NCBI GenBank assembly: GCA_938045195.1
Contig: CALINC010000060.1
Span: 1-5,799, forward strand
Direction of reading: 5' to 3'
Origin: an uncultured Treponema sp.
GTDB lineage: Bacteria; Spirochaetota; Spirochaetia; Treponematales; Treponemataceae
Length of the DNA: 5,799 bases
Position 1 is the stretch's first letter, and each line of letters starts with the position of its first letter. Shown here piece by piece: positions 1-5,471 of this stretch. The position numbers and the translations under genes are program-made. Under the pieces are notes generated by a model that saw nothing but the letters and a program-made list of their open reading frames with translations, made no database searches and was not told the origin of the DNA.

Positions 1-36
1 TATCGGCAATTTTCGGGCAGATAATAACTCGCTCAT
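1..36 (-). CDS. N-terminal start of an unidentified protein (partial, runs off left edge)
   Basis: Only 12 codons are visible, reading MSELLSARKLPI from an ATG at 36-34. The product cannot be identified from this. The reason to call it is context: a near-consensus minus-strand promoter (TTGACA, 17 bp, TACAAT) ends six bases before the ATG, and the frame is open to the window edge. No Shine-Dalgarno sequence lies upstream of the ATG, so the transcript may be leaderless. It is equally possible that this ATG is not used and that the real start lies further left with a normal ribosome site. It is separated from htpG, which points the same way, by a hairpin, so it is probably transcribed independently. 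Confidence 0.4.
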   Translation of the reverse strand, partial: MSELLSARKLPI

Positions 37-42
37 ACGTAT

Positions 43-71
43 ATTGTAGCATGCATGGGGTGTTGTGTCAA
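43..71 (-). promoter_or_regulatory. Sigma-70 type promoter reading off the left edge
   Basis: On the minus strand there is TTGACA (66-71), a 17 bp spacer, and TACAAT (43-48). This matches the consensus -35 exactly and the -10 at five of six positions. Predicted transcription starts around position 36, at or next to the ATG of the partial left-edge gene. Confidence 0.7.
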
Positions 72-84
72 TGTTTTCCTACCT

Positions 85-125
85 CCTCTTGAGTCCGATT
101 TGCAGGCTCAAGAGGTGATTTTTTT
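85..125. terminator. Hairpin between htpG and the left-edge gene; T-run on the plus strand
   Basis: A 9 bp perfect stem (85-93 with 107-115, CCTCTTGAG/CTCAAGAGG) can be extended by two more G-C pairs (95-96 with 105-106) around one bulged base. It lies just past the htpG stop codon, where an htpG terminator is expected. The run of seven Ts (119-125), however, follows the stem on the plus strand. Read in the htpG direction, the stem is preceded by As and is not followed by a U-tract. It is therefore a textbook terminator only for plus-strand transcription. For htpG it would be a hairpin of non-classical type or a 3'-end stabiliser. Confidence 0.6.
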
Positions 126-2040
126 ATTTTGCCAATAACCTATTCAATCTTTTTACAAAATCAACGGGAGCTTTTAACTCGCCGCTTTCGATTAAAAGTG
201 CCTGCTCTAAAAGCAAATTAGACATATCTTCGATAAATGTTTTATCCGAGCTGTCCTTTAATTTTTGAAGCAAAATATGATCTGCATTTACTTCAAGAAT
301 GGGCTTTACTGTACTTGTTGTAAACTGCCCCATTGCTTTCATCATCCGCTCCATCTGCAAGCTTGGGTCGGTTTCGTCTACAACAATGCAGGAAGGAGAA
401 TCGGAAAGACGCTTTGAAAAACGGACTTCTTTTACCTTATCGCCTAAGACTTCTTTGATTTTTTCCAAAACAGGTTTAAAATCTTTCTCTTTTTTTTCTG
501 CGGCTTTTTCTTCTTCTTTTGAATTAAGTTCTTTGTCCGAACCTGCCCGATTTGCAGCCTTGAGCTCCCACTCTTTGTATCTTCCCAAAGCAGGAATTAC
601 GATGTCGTCAATTTCATCGGGCATTATCAACACTTCAAAGCCTTTTGCTTTGTAGGCTTCCAAGTGCGGCGACTGGCGGAGCGTTTTTTCATCTTCTCCG
701 GTAATGTAGTAAATAGATTTTTGTTCAGTCTTCATACGCGAAACATAATCGGCAAAGCTCGTCCATTCATCTTCTTTTACTTCTGTGGACGTGGTCTTAA
801 AACGCACCAGTTCTGCAAGTTCTTCCCGATGTTCAAAGTCGCCGTACAAGCCTTCCTTTAAGGGACGGTTAAATTCTTGAATAAAGGTGTTATATTTTTC
901 TTTGTCATTTTCCGCCATCTTTTTTAATTCCGATAAAATTTTATTGACAGACGCATTTTTAATTGAAGTAAGAATCCTGTTTTGCTGTAAAATTTCGCGG
1001 CTGACATTTAATGGCAAATCCTCGCTGTCGATAATACCGCGGACAAAGCGTAAATAGGTCGGCAGTAACTCTTTTTCGTCATCGGTAATAAAAACGCGTT
1101 TTACAAAGAGTTTTACGCCCGGTTTATAATCCGCATGAAACATATCAATCGGAGCTTTTGCCGGAATATAAAAGAGCGTCGTATATTCCTGAGTTCCTTC
1201 CGCCTTTGTGTGAATATAGGCAAGCGGATTTTCGGAATCATGGGAAAGCGATTTATAAAAGGCATAATAATCTTCTTCCTTTAACTCCGATTTTGACTTT
1301 TGCCATAATGCACTGCCGTCGTTTATCTTATCGACTTTAAAGGCTTCCGATTTTACTTTACCCTTGTCATCATATTCTTTTTGCGTATAGTGCAGATAAA
1401 TAGGGAAAGCAATATGATCGGAATACATTTTGATGATATTTTCTATCCGCCAGCGGGTCGCATATTCGGAATCTTCATTATTTAAGTGAAGAATGACACA
1501 CGAACCGTTTGCTCCTTCCGGCACTTCATCAATGAGCGGAAAGGCTGAGTCGTCAACTTTTTCCAGATCGTATGAGCCTTTCCCGTCGGAAGTCCACTTC
1601 CAAACATCGCTTTCTCCCGCTTTTTTTGAGATAACGTCAATACTAGAGGCTGCCATAAAGGCGGAATAAAAACCGACACCGAACTGCCCGATAAGGTTAG
1701 AATCTTTTTTGTCCGACTCAGCCAGTTTTGTTAAAAAGTCTTTTGTGCCGGATCGAGCGATAGTACCTATATTGCTTTTTAAGTCTTCCTCATTCATACC
1801 GATTCCCGTATCGCGGACAGTAAGCGTATTTGCGGTTTCGTCAAAGCAAATATCAATGCGGGGGGCAAACTGAATTTGTTTGTAAGCCTCGTCAGATACG
1901 GTTAAATACTTGAGCTTGTCCAGTGCGTCGGACGCATTGGAAACAAGTTCCCTTAGAAAAATTTCCTTGTTTGAATACAGTGAATGGATTATCAACTTCA
2001 AAAGCTGATTCACTTCGGTTTCAAACTTGTACTGCGCCAT
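124..2040 (-). CDS. htpG: Molecular chaperone HtpG (bacterial Hsp90)
   Basis: This is an ATP-dependent cytoplasmic homodimeric chaperone of the Hsp90 family. The 638 residues match the usual bacterial length (about 610-640). The N-terminal GHKL ATPase domain shows Glu31 and Asn35 in NKEIFLRELVSNASDAL (family general-base Glu and Mg-binding Asn), DTGIGM with ATP-contacting Asp77, GTIARSGT near 92-99 and the lid motif GQFGVGFYSAF at 118-128. The middle domain has LPLNVSRE with Arg348, equivalent to the conserved ATP-contacting arginine. A Lys/Glu-rich stretch at about 500-522 precedes the C-terminal dimerisation domain. The start is set by MAQYKFETEVNQLL, the normal family N-terminus, and by GGAGG (2048-2052) seven bases upstream of the ATG. 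The gene lies 89 bp downstream of tatD and appears to have its own promoter. No CIRCE-like heat-shock inverted repeat is visible upstream. The frame is intact, with all key residues present. Confidence 0.98.
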   Translation of the reverse strand: MAQYKFETEVNQLLKLIIHSLYSNKEIFLRELVSNASDALDKLKYLTVSDEAYKQIQFAPRIDICFDETANTLTVRDTGIGMNEEDLKSNIGTIARSGTKDFLTKLAESDKKDSNLIGQFGVGFYSAFMAASSIDVISKKAGESDVWKWTSDGKGSYDLEKVDDSAFPLIDEVPEGANGSCVILHLNNEDSEYATRWRIENIIKMYSDHIAFPIYLHYTQKEYDDKGKVKSEAFKVDKINDGSALWQKSKSELKEEDYYAFYKSLSHDSENPLAYIHTKAEGTQEYTTLFYIPAKAPIDMFHADYKPGVKLFVKRVFITDDEKELLPTYLRFVRGIIDSEDLPLNVSREILQQNRILTSIKNASVNKILSELKKMAENDKEKYNTFIQEFNRPLKEGLYGDFEHREELAELVRFKTTSTEVKEDEWTSFADYVSRMKTEQKSIYYITGEDEKTLRQSPHLEAYKAKGFEVLIMPDEIDDIVIPALGRYKEWELKAANRAGSDKELNSKEEEKAAEKKEKDFKPVLEKIKEVLGDKVKEVRFSKRLSDSPSCIVVDETDPSLQMERMMKAMGQFTTSTVKPILEVNADHILLQKLKDSSDKTFIEDMSNLLLEQALLIESGELKAPVDFVKRLNRLLAK

Positions 2041-2094
2041 AAAATAGCCTCCAAAAATAAGAATACAAAATACTGAATTATTACAGATAGTTTT

Positions 2095-2123
2095 AATATA
2101 CTAAAATTTCCGCTTTAAGGCAA
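2095..2123 (-). promoter_or_regulatory. Candidate promoter of htpG
   Basis: On the minus strand there is TTGCCT (2118-2123), a 17 bp spacer and TATATT (2095-2100). Both hexamers are imperfect but correctly spaced. Transcription would start near 2088 and give a leader of about 48 nt that carries the GGAGG ribosome site. It sits in the short gap after tatD, so htpG could be transcribed alone or by read-through from tatD. Confidence 0.45.
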
Positions 2124-2129
2124 AAGAGG

Positions 2130-2990
2130 CTATTTTACGGCAAAACATTCACAACAATTTGCATAAATTTGCTCGGCAAGGGCTTCCATACTTATTCCTA
2201 AAATTTCAGAGGCTGTTGCGTAAACATATTCTATCAACAGAGGCGTATTTACCTTACCCCGAAAAGGTACCGGCGTAAGATAGGGGGCATCGGTTTCTAA
2301 AAGAAGTCTATTTTTAGGAACAGCTTTTAAGAATTGTGCTGTTTTTTCTTTATCTTCATGTTTTTTAGGATAGGTTATATTTCCCGAAAACGAAATATAC
2401 CAACCCCGCTTTATAAATTCGACTATCTCTTCGGTTCCATAAGAATAACAATGAATTATTCCGTTGTGATACCCTACGTCATCTATACATTCAAGCGTTT
2501 CTTTAAAAGCATCTCTGGAATGAATAATAACCGGAAGATTTTTTTCGCGTGCAAATTTTAGTTGTTCTTTAAATAAAAATTTTTCACCGGCGACATCGGT
2601 TGTTCCTTTTTCTATGCCGTTATTGGAAGCATTTGCAACGGCGTTAGTACCGTTCCAATAGCGGTCAAGCCCGCATTCTCCGAGGGCACAGTATGTATGT
2701 TTTTCAGCCAAAAGGGTATGTATGTCGTTTTTTAGAACCCGCATGGATTTTTCGGGCTCGGCAATGCTTGACGCATGCGGCCAAAGTCCCGCCGAAAACC
2801 AAATAAAGCCGGGTATTTTTCCATTACAGGCTTCCAAAACCGCTTTTTTCCTTTCGGCTAAATCGCCGGGTTCAGTTCCTATATCCATTACGAATTTAAA
2901 ACCTTTAAGCTCCATTTCTTTTAAAAATGAAGGATTACCGCCGTTTTTTTGTAAAATACTAAAAATATGTGCATGAGAATCCGAAAACAT
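2130..2990 (-). CDS. tatD: TatD-family metal-dependent hydrolase (putative DNase)
   Basis: TatD proteins are cytoplasmic amidohydrolase-fold TIM-barrel enzymes with divalent-metal-dependent nuclease activity. All expected metal ligands are visible: His6 and His8 (DSHAHIF), Glu105 (LGECGLDRYW), His157 (LPVIIHSRDAF), His180 (GIIHCYSY) and Asp234 (LLETDAPYL). The C-terminal ANCCECF resembles the family's terminal N-x-x-x-x-F motif. At 286 residues it is some 20-25 longer than typical members (about 255-265). The extra length sits mainly in an Asn/Gly/Ala-rich stretch at about 113-136, after GLDRYW. The ATG at 2990 directly precedes the DSHAHIF motif and has GGAG seven bases upstream. The gene diverges from tRNA-Leu with only 39 bp between them and lies upstream of htpG. 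The family is certain, but which paralogue this is (TatD, YcfH or YjjV type) and its true substrate cannot be resolved here. Confidence 0.93.
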   Translation of the reverse strand: MFSDSHAHIFSILQKNGGNPSFLKEMELKGFKFVMDIGTEPGDLAERKKAVLEACNGKIPGFIWFSAGLWPHASSIAEPEKSMRVLKNDIHTLLAEKHTYCALGECGLDRYWNGTNAVANASNNGIEKGTTDVAGEKFLFKEQLKFAREKNLPVIIHSRDAFKETLECIDDVGYHNGIIHCYSYGTEEIVEFIKRGWYISFSGNITYPKKHEDKEKTAQFLKAVPKNRLLLETDAPYLTPVPFRGKVNTPLLIEYVYATASEILGISMEALAEQIYANCCECFAVK

Positions 2991-2991
2991 A

Positions 2992-3020
2992 TTGACACTC
3001 CATTTGTTTTTGTGTATTAT
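2992..3020 (+). promoter_or_regulatory. Promoter of tRNA-Leu
   Basis: Plus strand: TTGACA (2992-2997), 17 bp spacer, TATTAT (3015-3020). The expected start is around 3027, just ahead of the mature tRNA 5' end at 3030. An overlapping TATAAT (3018-3023) would need a 20 bp spacer and is less likely. The -35 nearly touches the tatD start codon on the other strand. Confidence 0.75.
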
Positions 3021-3044
3021 AATGAAATCGCTGAAGTGGTGGAA
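3016..3044 (-). promoter_or_regulatory. Candidate divergent promoter of tatD sharing the tRNA -10 box
   Basis: The octamer ATTATAAT (3016-3023) is a perfect palindrome, so the minus strand also carries TATAAT (3016-3021). At 17 bp spacing its -35 position reads TTCCAC (3039-3044), a weak match lying inside the tRNA gene. Transcription would start near 3009 and give a leader of roughly 18 nt containing the tatD ribosome site. This is inferred from sequence match and position only. Confidence 0.4.
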
Positions 3045-3113
3045 TAGGTAGACACTAGGGACTTAAAATCCCTTGGCAGTAATGCCGTACGGGTTCAATT
3101 CCCGTCTTCAGCA
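3030..3113 (+). tRNA. trnL-UAA: tRNA-Leu, anticodon UAA
   Basis: The cloverleaf is complete. The acceptor stem GCTGAAG (3030-3036) pairs with CTTCAGC (3106-3112), with discriminator A3113. The anticodon stem AGGGA/TCCCT (3057-3061 with 3069-3073) encloses the loop CTTAAAA, placing the anticodon TAA at 3064-3066, which decodes UUA. A long class II variable arm (GGCA/TGCC hairpin, 3075-3086) is typical of leucine tRNAs. The T arm is ACGGG, loop TTCAATT, CCCGT (3089-3105). The 3' CCA is not encoded, since the sequence continues ATTTT, so it must be added enzymatically. The gene stands alone, with its own promoter and terminator. Confidence 0.98.
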
Positions 3114-3151
3114 TTTTATAATTTTTTGCTTAGCTTTTATGTATCAGTTTG

Positions 3152-3196
3152 AAGAACGTACTTGCAGCCGATGCTGTGGGTACGTTCTTTATTTTT
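3152..3196 (+). terminator. Intrinsic terminator after tRNA-Leu, between convergent units
   Basis: A 10 bp perfect stem (AAGAACGTAC at 3152-3161 with GTACGTTCTT at 3180-3189) contains an inner CAGC/GCTG helix and is followed by a T-rich tail (3188-3196). It ends tRNA-Leu transcription. It also lies 26 bp beyond the fumarase beta stop codon, so it may act on the opposing fumarase transcript too, although the U-tract on that strand is poor. Confidence 0.85.
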
Positions 3197-3221
3197 ACGG
3201 ATAGCGTCAGCGGCAATTCAC

Positions 3222-3785
3222 TTAACCGCAATTTTTTAAATATTCTTCTCTGCCCAATGTATACAGATTGTTTCCTTTTGCATCTATTATGCAGGTTACC
3301 GGAAAGTCTTCAACATATAGCTTTCTAACCGCTTCGGCACCCAAATCTTCATAGCAGATAAGTTCCGCCGATTTTATCTTGCTTTTAATTAAAGCCGCAG
3401 CACCTCCGATAGCGGCAAAATAACAAGCCCCGTGTTCAATTATTTTTGCAATAACCGCCTCATTCCGTTTGCCCTTGCCTATCATCGCCATTAAACCTTC
3501 ATCTAAAAGCTGCGGCGTATATGCGTCCATACGGTAGCTCGTTGTAGGCCCTGCAGAACCTATCGGCTCACCCGGCTTGGCAGGAGTGGGTCCCACATAG
3601 TACATCACAGCACCCTTTACATCAATCGGGAGCGGTTCGCCTTTTTCTAAGAGTTCGCATAAGCGTTTATGTGCTGCATCGCGTCCCGTATAAATATAGC
3701 CCGAAATTAACACAATATCGCCGGCTTTTATATCTTTTAAATCTTCACGCGTTAAAGGCGTTTTTAATTTTTTTTGTTCGCTCAT
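3222..3785 (-). CDS. Class I fumarate hydratase, beta subunit (C-terminal Fe-S hydro-lyase domain)
   Basis: This is the small subunit of the two-subunit [4Fe-4S] hydro-lyase that interconverts fumarate and malate in the cytoplasm. It corresponds to the C-terminal half of single-chain FumA. The 187 residues fit the usual 180-200. Visible family motifs are GYIYTGRDAAHKR (residues 29-41, with substrate-binding Arg35), YYVGPTPAKPGEPIG (62-76), AGPTTSYRMD (78-87), MIGKG (101-105) and a C-terminal block around EDFPVTCIID. By the spacing known for the Leishmania class I enzyme (Arg421, Thr467, Arg471), Arg35, Thr81 and Arg85 would be the equivalents, with Thr81 the proposed catalytic residue. The gene starts 16 bp after the alpha-subunit stop, with an AGAGGTGA-like ribosome site before the ATG, so it is translationally adjacent in one operon. 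L(+)-tartrate dehydratase (TtdB) is a close relative and cannot be excluded by sequence alone. Confidence 0.92.
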   Translation of the reverse strand: MSEQKKLKTPLTREDLKDIKAGDIVLISGYIYTGRDAAHKRLCELLEKGEPLPIDVKGAVMYYVGPTPAKPGEPIGSAGPTTSYRMDAYTPQLLDEGLMAMIGKGKRNEAVIAKIIEHGACYFAAIGGAAALIKSKIKSAELICYEDLGAEAVRKLYVEDFPVTCIIDAKGNNLYTLGREEYLKNCG

Positions 3786-3801
3786 ATCTGTTCACCTCTT
3801 T

Positions 3802-4647
3802 TTACAATTCTACTTCCTTGTGGCGCGTCGCATGGCAATTTATGTTTACGCAAACGGGAAGCCCTGCAATATGCGTCGGATAGGTTTCTACCATAACCCG
3901 CAAAGCCGTTGTTTTACCGCCGTAACCTTGCGGCCCGATGCCGAGTGCATTTATCTTTTCAAGCATTTCTTTTTCCAAATCGGCATAAAACGGGTCGGGA
4001 TTATAAGAGTTGAAAGCCCTCATCAATGCTTTTTTTGCAATGAGGGTTACCTTGTCTACCGTTCCGCCGATACCGACCCCTACAACTATCGGAGGACAGG
4101 GATTAGGCCCTGCAAGTTCAACGGTTTCTAAGATGAATTTTTTAATGCCCTCTATTCCGTCGGAGGGTTTGAGCATTGCAAGACGGGACATATTTTCCGA
4201 GCCGAACCCCTTTGCGGCGAACATAATGTGCAGTTTATCGCCGGGTACAATCTCGTAATGAATAACGGCGGGCGTGTTGTCTTTTGTATTTACCCGATTA
4301 TAAACGGGATCCTTTACAACTGATTTTCTAAGATACCCTTCGGAATACGCTTGCCTAACGCCCTCATTGATTGCATCTCCTATAAAGCCGCCCTCAATTT
4401 TTACTTCCTGCCCAATTTTTACGAAAAGAACCGCCATGCCGGTATCTTGACACATCGGTGAATTGGTGTTCTTTGCAATTTCGGCATTTTCGATAATTTG
4501 ATCAAGTGTATCGCGTGCCAAAGACCACTTTTCCGCTTCGCGCGAAAACTTAAGGCTTTTAAAAACATCTTCAGGAAGAAAATAAGCGGCTTCAAGCGCC
4601 ATCCGTTTTACTTCTTCCGTAATTTTTTTTGCCTCTACAATATGCAT
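3802..4647 (-). CDS. Class I fumarate hydratase, alpha subunit (Fe-S cluster domain)
   Basis: This large subunit carries the [4Fe-4S] cluster, whose open iron site binds fumarate or malate. The 281 residues are normal for the family (about 275-300). The three expected cluster cysteines are visible: Cys66 in SPMCQDTG, Cys184 in GPNPCPPIVVG and Cys271 in NINCHATRH. Asp68 in CQDTG corresponds to the conserved active-site aspartate. Other family blocks are AAKGFGSENMSRLAML (about 144-159) and GVGIGGTVDKV (190-200). The ATG at 4647 has AGGGGG (4657-4662) nine bases upstream. An ATG eight bases earlier is out of frame. It is the first gene of the fumarase operon and is followed 16 bp later by the beta subunit. 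Such clusters are oxygen-labile, consistent with an anaerobe. The paralogous tartrate dehydratase TtdA is the main alternative, but the lone housekeeping context favours fumarase. Confidence 0.93.
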   Translation of the reverse strand: MHIVEAKKITEEVKRMALEAAYFLPEDVFKSLKFSREAEKWSLARDTLDQIIENAEIAKNTNSPMCQDTGMAVLFVKIGQEVKIEGGFIGDAINEGVRQAYSEGYLRKSVVKDPVYNRVNTKDNTPAVIHYEIVPGDKLHIMFAAKGFGSENMSRLAMLKPSDGIEGIKKFILETVELAGPNPCPPIVVGVGIGGTVDKVTLIAKKALMRAFNSYNPDPFYADLEKEMLEKINALGIGPQGYGGKTTALRVMVETYPTHIAGLPVCVNINCHATRHKEVEL

Positions 4648-4662
4648 ACTCTCATACCCCCT

Positions 4663-4740
4663 AAAAAGTCACTGAGAAAAACGATAAACACAGCTTATGT
4701 CTAAATTCCCAAAAAATCGAAACCCTGACTTTTTGCTGTG
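4663..4740 (-). promoter_or_regulatory. Fumarase leader with two mutually exclusive (or pseudoknotted) inverted repeats
   Basis: Within the predicted 5' leader, AAAAAGTCA and TGACTTTTT (plus-strand 4726-4734 and 4663-4671) form a 9 bp perfect inverted repeat. Its downstream arm ends one base before the AGGGGG ribosome site. A second pair, CACAGC (4735-4740) and GCTGTG (4689-4694), is interleaved with the first, so the two helices are either alternatives or a pseudoknot. No known riboswitch class is recognised, and the helices are A-U rich and short. This is a description of potential structure, not an established regulator. Confidence 0.3.
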
Positions 4741-4761
4741 CGGTTTGCGTTTTGATACGGC

Positions 4762-4790
4762 ATTATAGACCATAATGACCTAACTGTCAA
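4762..4790 (-). promoter_or_regulatory. Exact-consensus promoter of the fumarase operon
   Basis: On the minus strand there is TTGACA (4785-4790), a 17 bp spacer and TATAAT (4762-4767). Both hexamers and the spacing match the sigma-70 consensus exactly. Transcription should begin near 4755, leaving a 5' leader of about 108 nt before the alpha-subunit ATG. A promoter this strong without a visible activator site suggests high constitutive expression or control acting downstream in the leader. Confidence 0.85.
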
Positions 4791-4868
4791 TGATACTCGG
4801 CATGGCATGGCAACGTACCGGAAATAAAAAATAATCAATATGAATAAAGAACCGGATATTAATAATTA

Positions 4869-5118
4869 GTGTATATTATCGCATTTATATGCAGCCATAC
4901 GGATAAGCACTAGTTTCCCGAATAGAATATGAAATCGGCAGATTGAAAAAGTTTATTGAACTGAAAAAAGGACATATTACCTTTTTATCCACCGTTGCGC
5001 TGACTACTCTTACCAGATGATTCTCCGGCACCAATTCTTCTAAGCTCGGGGGCAATAGCCACCGTTCACTTTGATCATACATCTTAAACGTTATTTTACT
5101 ACTGACTCCTCTACTCAT
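4869..5118 (-). pseudogene. Truncated, frameshifted IS1182-like transposase (N-terminal remnant)
   Basis: From the ATG at 5118 the frame reads 77 codons. The first 45 or so are transposase-like: MYDQSERWLLPP followed by SLEELVPENHLVRVVSATVDK, the conserved N-terminal PENHLVR(V/I) block of IS1182/IS5-superfamily DDE transposases. After Lys45 the residues lose any family look (VICPFFSSINFFNLP and onward). A different minus-strand frame over 4869-4940 reads FHILFGKLVLIRMAAYKCDN, which resembles the family's next block (FHP-x-MLLKVLIYAY-x-xNIY), so a frameshift after residue 45 is likely. The family is usually 450-550 residues, so the whole catalytic core with the DDE residues is missing and the protein cannot be active. 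Upstream, a typical terminal repeat lies 26 bp before the start. Confidence 0.75.
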
Positions 5119-5159
5119 GCTCTGATTCTACTATGCCTGCATACTTTTTGGACAGCCCC
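4869..5159 (-). mobile_element. Remnant of an IS1182-like insertion sequence, 5' end only
   Basis: The right boundary looks like a genuine IS end. Positions 5144-5159 read, on the minus strand, GGGGCTGTCCAAAAAG, of the terminal-repeat type common in IS1182/IS5-superfamily elements, just upstream of the transposase start. No matching copy is seen to the left between 4648 and 4869, so the other end and most of the element are deleted. The left boundary given is simply where transposase-like sequence stops being recognisable. Confidence 0.65.
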
Positions 5160-5160
5160 T

Positions 5161-5439
5161 ATGTTGATTATTTCTCTTAAAGATGTGCAAAAGGGCGGTA
5201 AAGTGATGAGAGCACATTGAGGGATAGAAAATAAGCTTCATTGGAGTTTTGATGTAACATTTGATGAGGATTGTTTTTGAGAATTAGAAATTATCAAGCG
5301 GCAAAATACATCCATACTTAAGGGAGATAACTATGAATTTGCTCCCGGACTAGTACGCCAAATATCAACAAAGAAAAAAGCGTCTATGAAACAAAAATTA
5401 TATCTCTGTATGATTAACAATGAGTATTTATTCTCCATA
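5161..5439 (+). pseudogene. Decayed ISAs1-like transposase, C-terminal remnant
   Basis: The frame at 5161 reads IISLKDVQKGGKVMRAH, then a TGA (5218-5220), then GIENKLHWSFDVTFDEDC. This is the ISAs1-family signature RxHWGIENxLHWxLDVxFxED, with the Trp codon TGG changed to TGA. The following family block is scattered over three frames: LRIRNYQAAKYIHT (from 5277), LREITMNLLPD (from 5318), then STKKKASMKQK and NNEYLFSI back in the first frame to about 5439. That implies one nonsense mutation and about three single-base frameshifts, so it is inactive. The N-terminal two-thirds, including upstream catalytic residues, is absent, and its left edge abuts the IS1182-like terminal repeat. The last frame stays open to a TAA at 5545-5547, past the expected protein end. 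Confidence 0.8.
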
Positions 5440-5471
5440 TCATCTGCGACTTTTGTGATGCGGTTGCCTTG
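5161..5471 (+). mobile_element. 3' remnant of an ISAs1-like insertion sequence with probable terminal repeat
   Basis: Downstream of the transposase remnant, GATGCGGTTGCCTTG (5457-5471) resembles the right terminal repeat of ISAs1-type elements, which end in a GCGGTTGCCCTG-like sequence. This places the element's outer end at about 5471. The left end is missing because the IS1182-like remnant lies directly against it. Confidence 0.5.

Noticed and set aside
299..655. Plus-strand open frame of 118 codons opposite htpG
   Set aside because: It lies wholly antisense to the intact, motif-complete htpG frame, has no ribosome site or family resemblance, and its composition is that expected from the complementary strand.
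2041..2129. CIRCE-type heat-shock operator upstream of htpG
   Set aside because: No TTAGCACTC-N9-GAGTGCTAA-like inverted repeat is present. The gap holds only promoter-like hexamers and the ribosome site.
3820..4258. Overlapping plus-strand open frames of 103 and 82 codons opposite fumarase alpha
   Set aside because: Both are antisense to conserved Fe-S cluster coding sequence and show no recognisable protein motifs or translation signals.
4498..4704. Plus-strand frame of 68 codons extending into the fumarase leader
   Set aside because: Most of it is the complement of the alpha-subunit N-terminus. The Phe/Lys-rich composition is an artefact of A+T-rich antisense, and no promoter or ribosome site is seen.
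4800..4868. Search for the second terminal repeat of the IS1182-like element
   Set aside because: No inverted copy of the 5144-5159 repeat is visible here or back to 4648, so no element boundary was called on this side.
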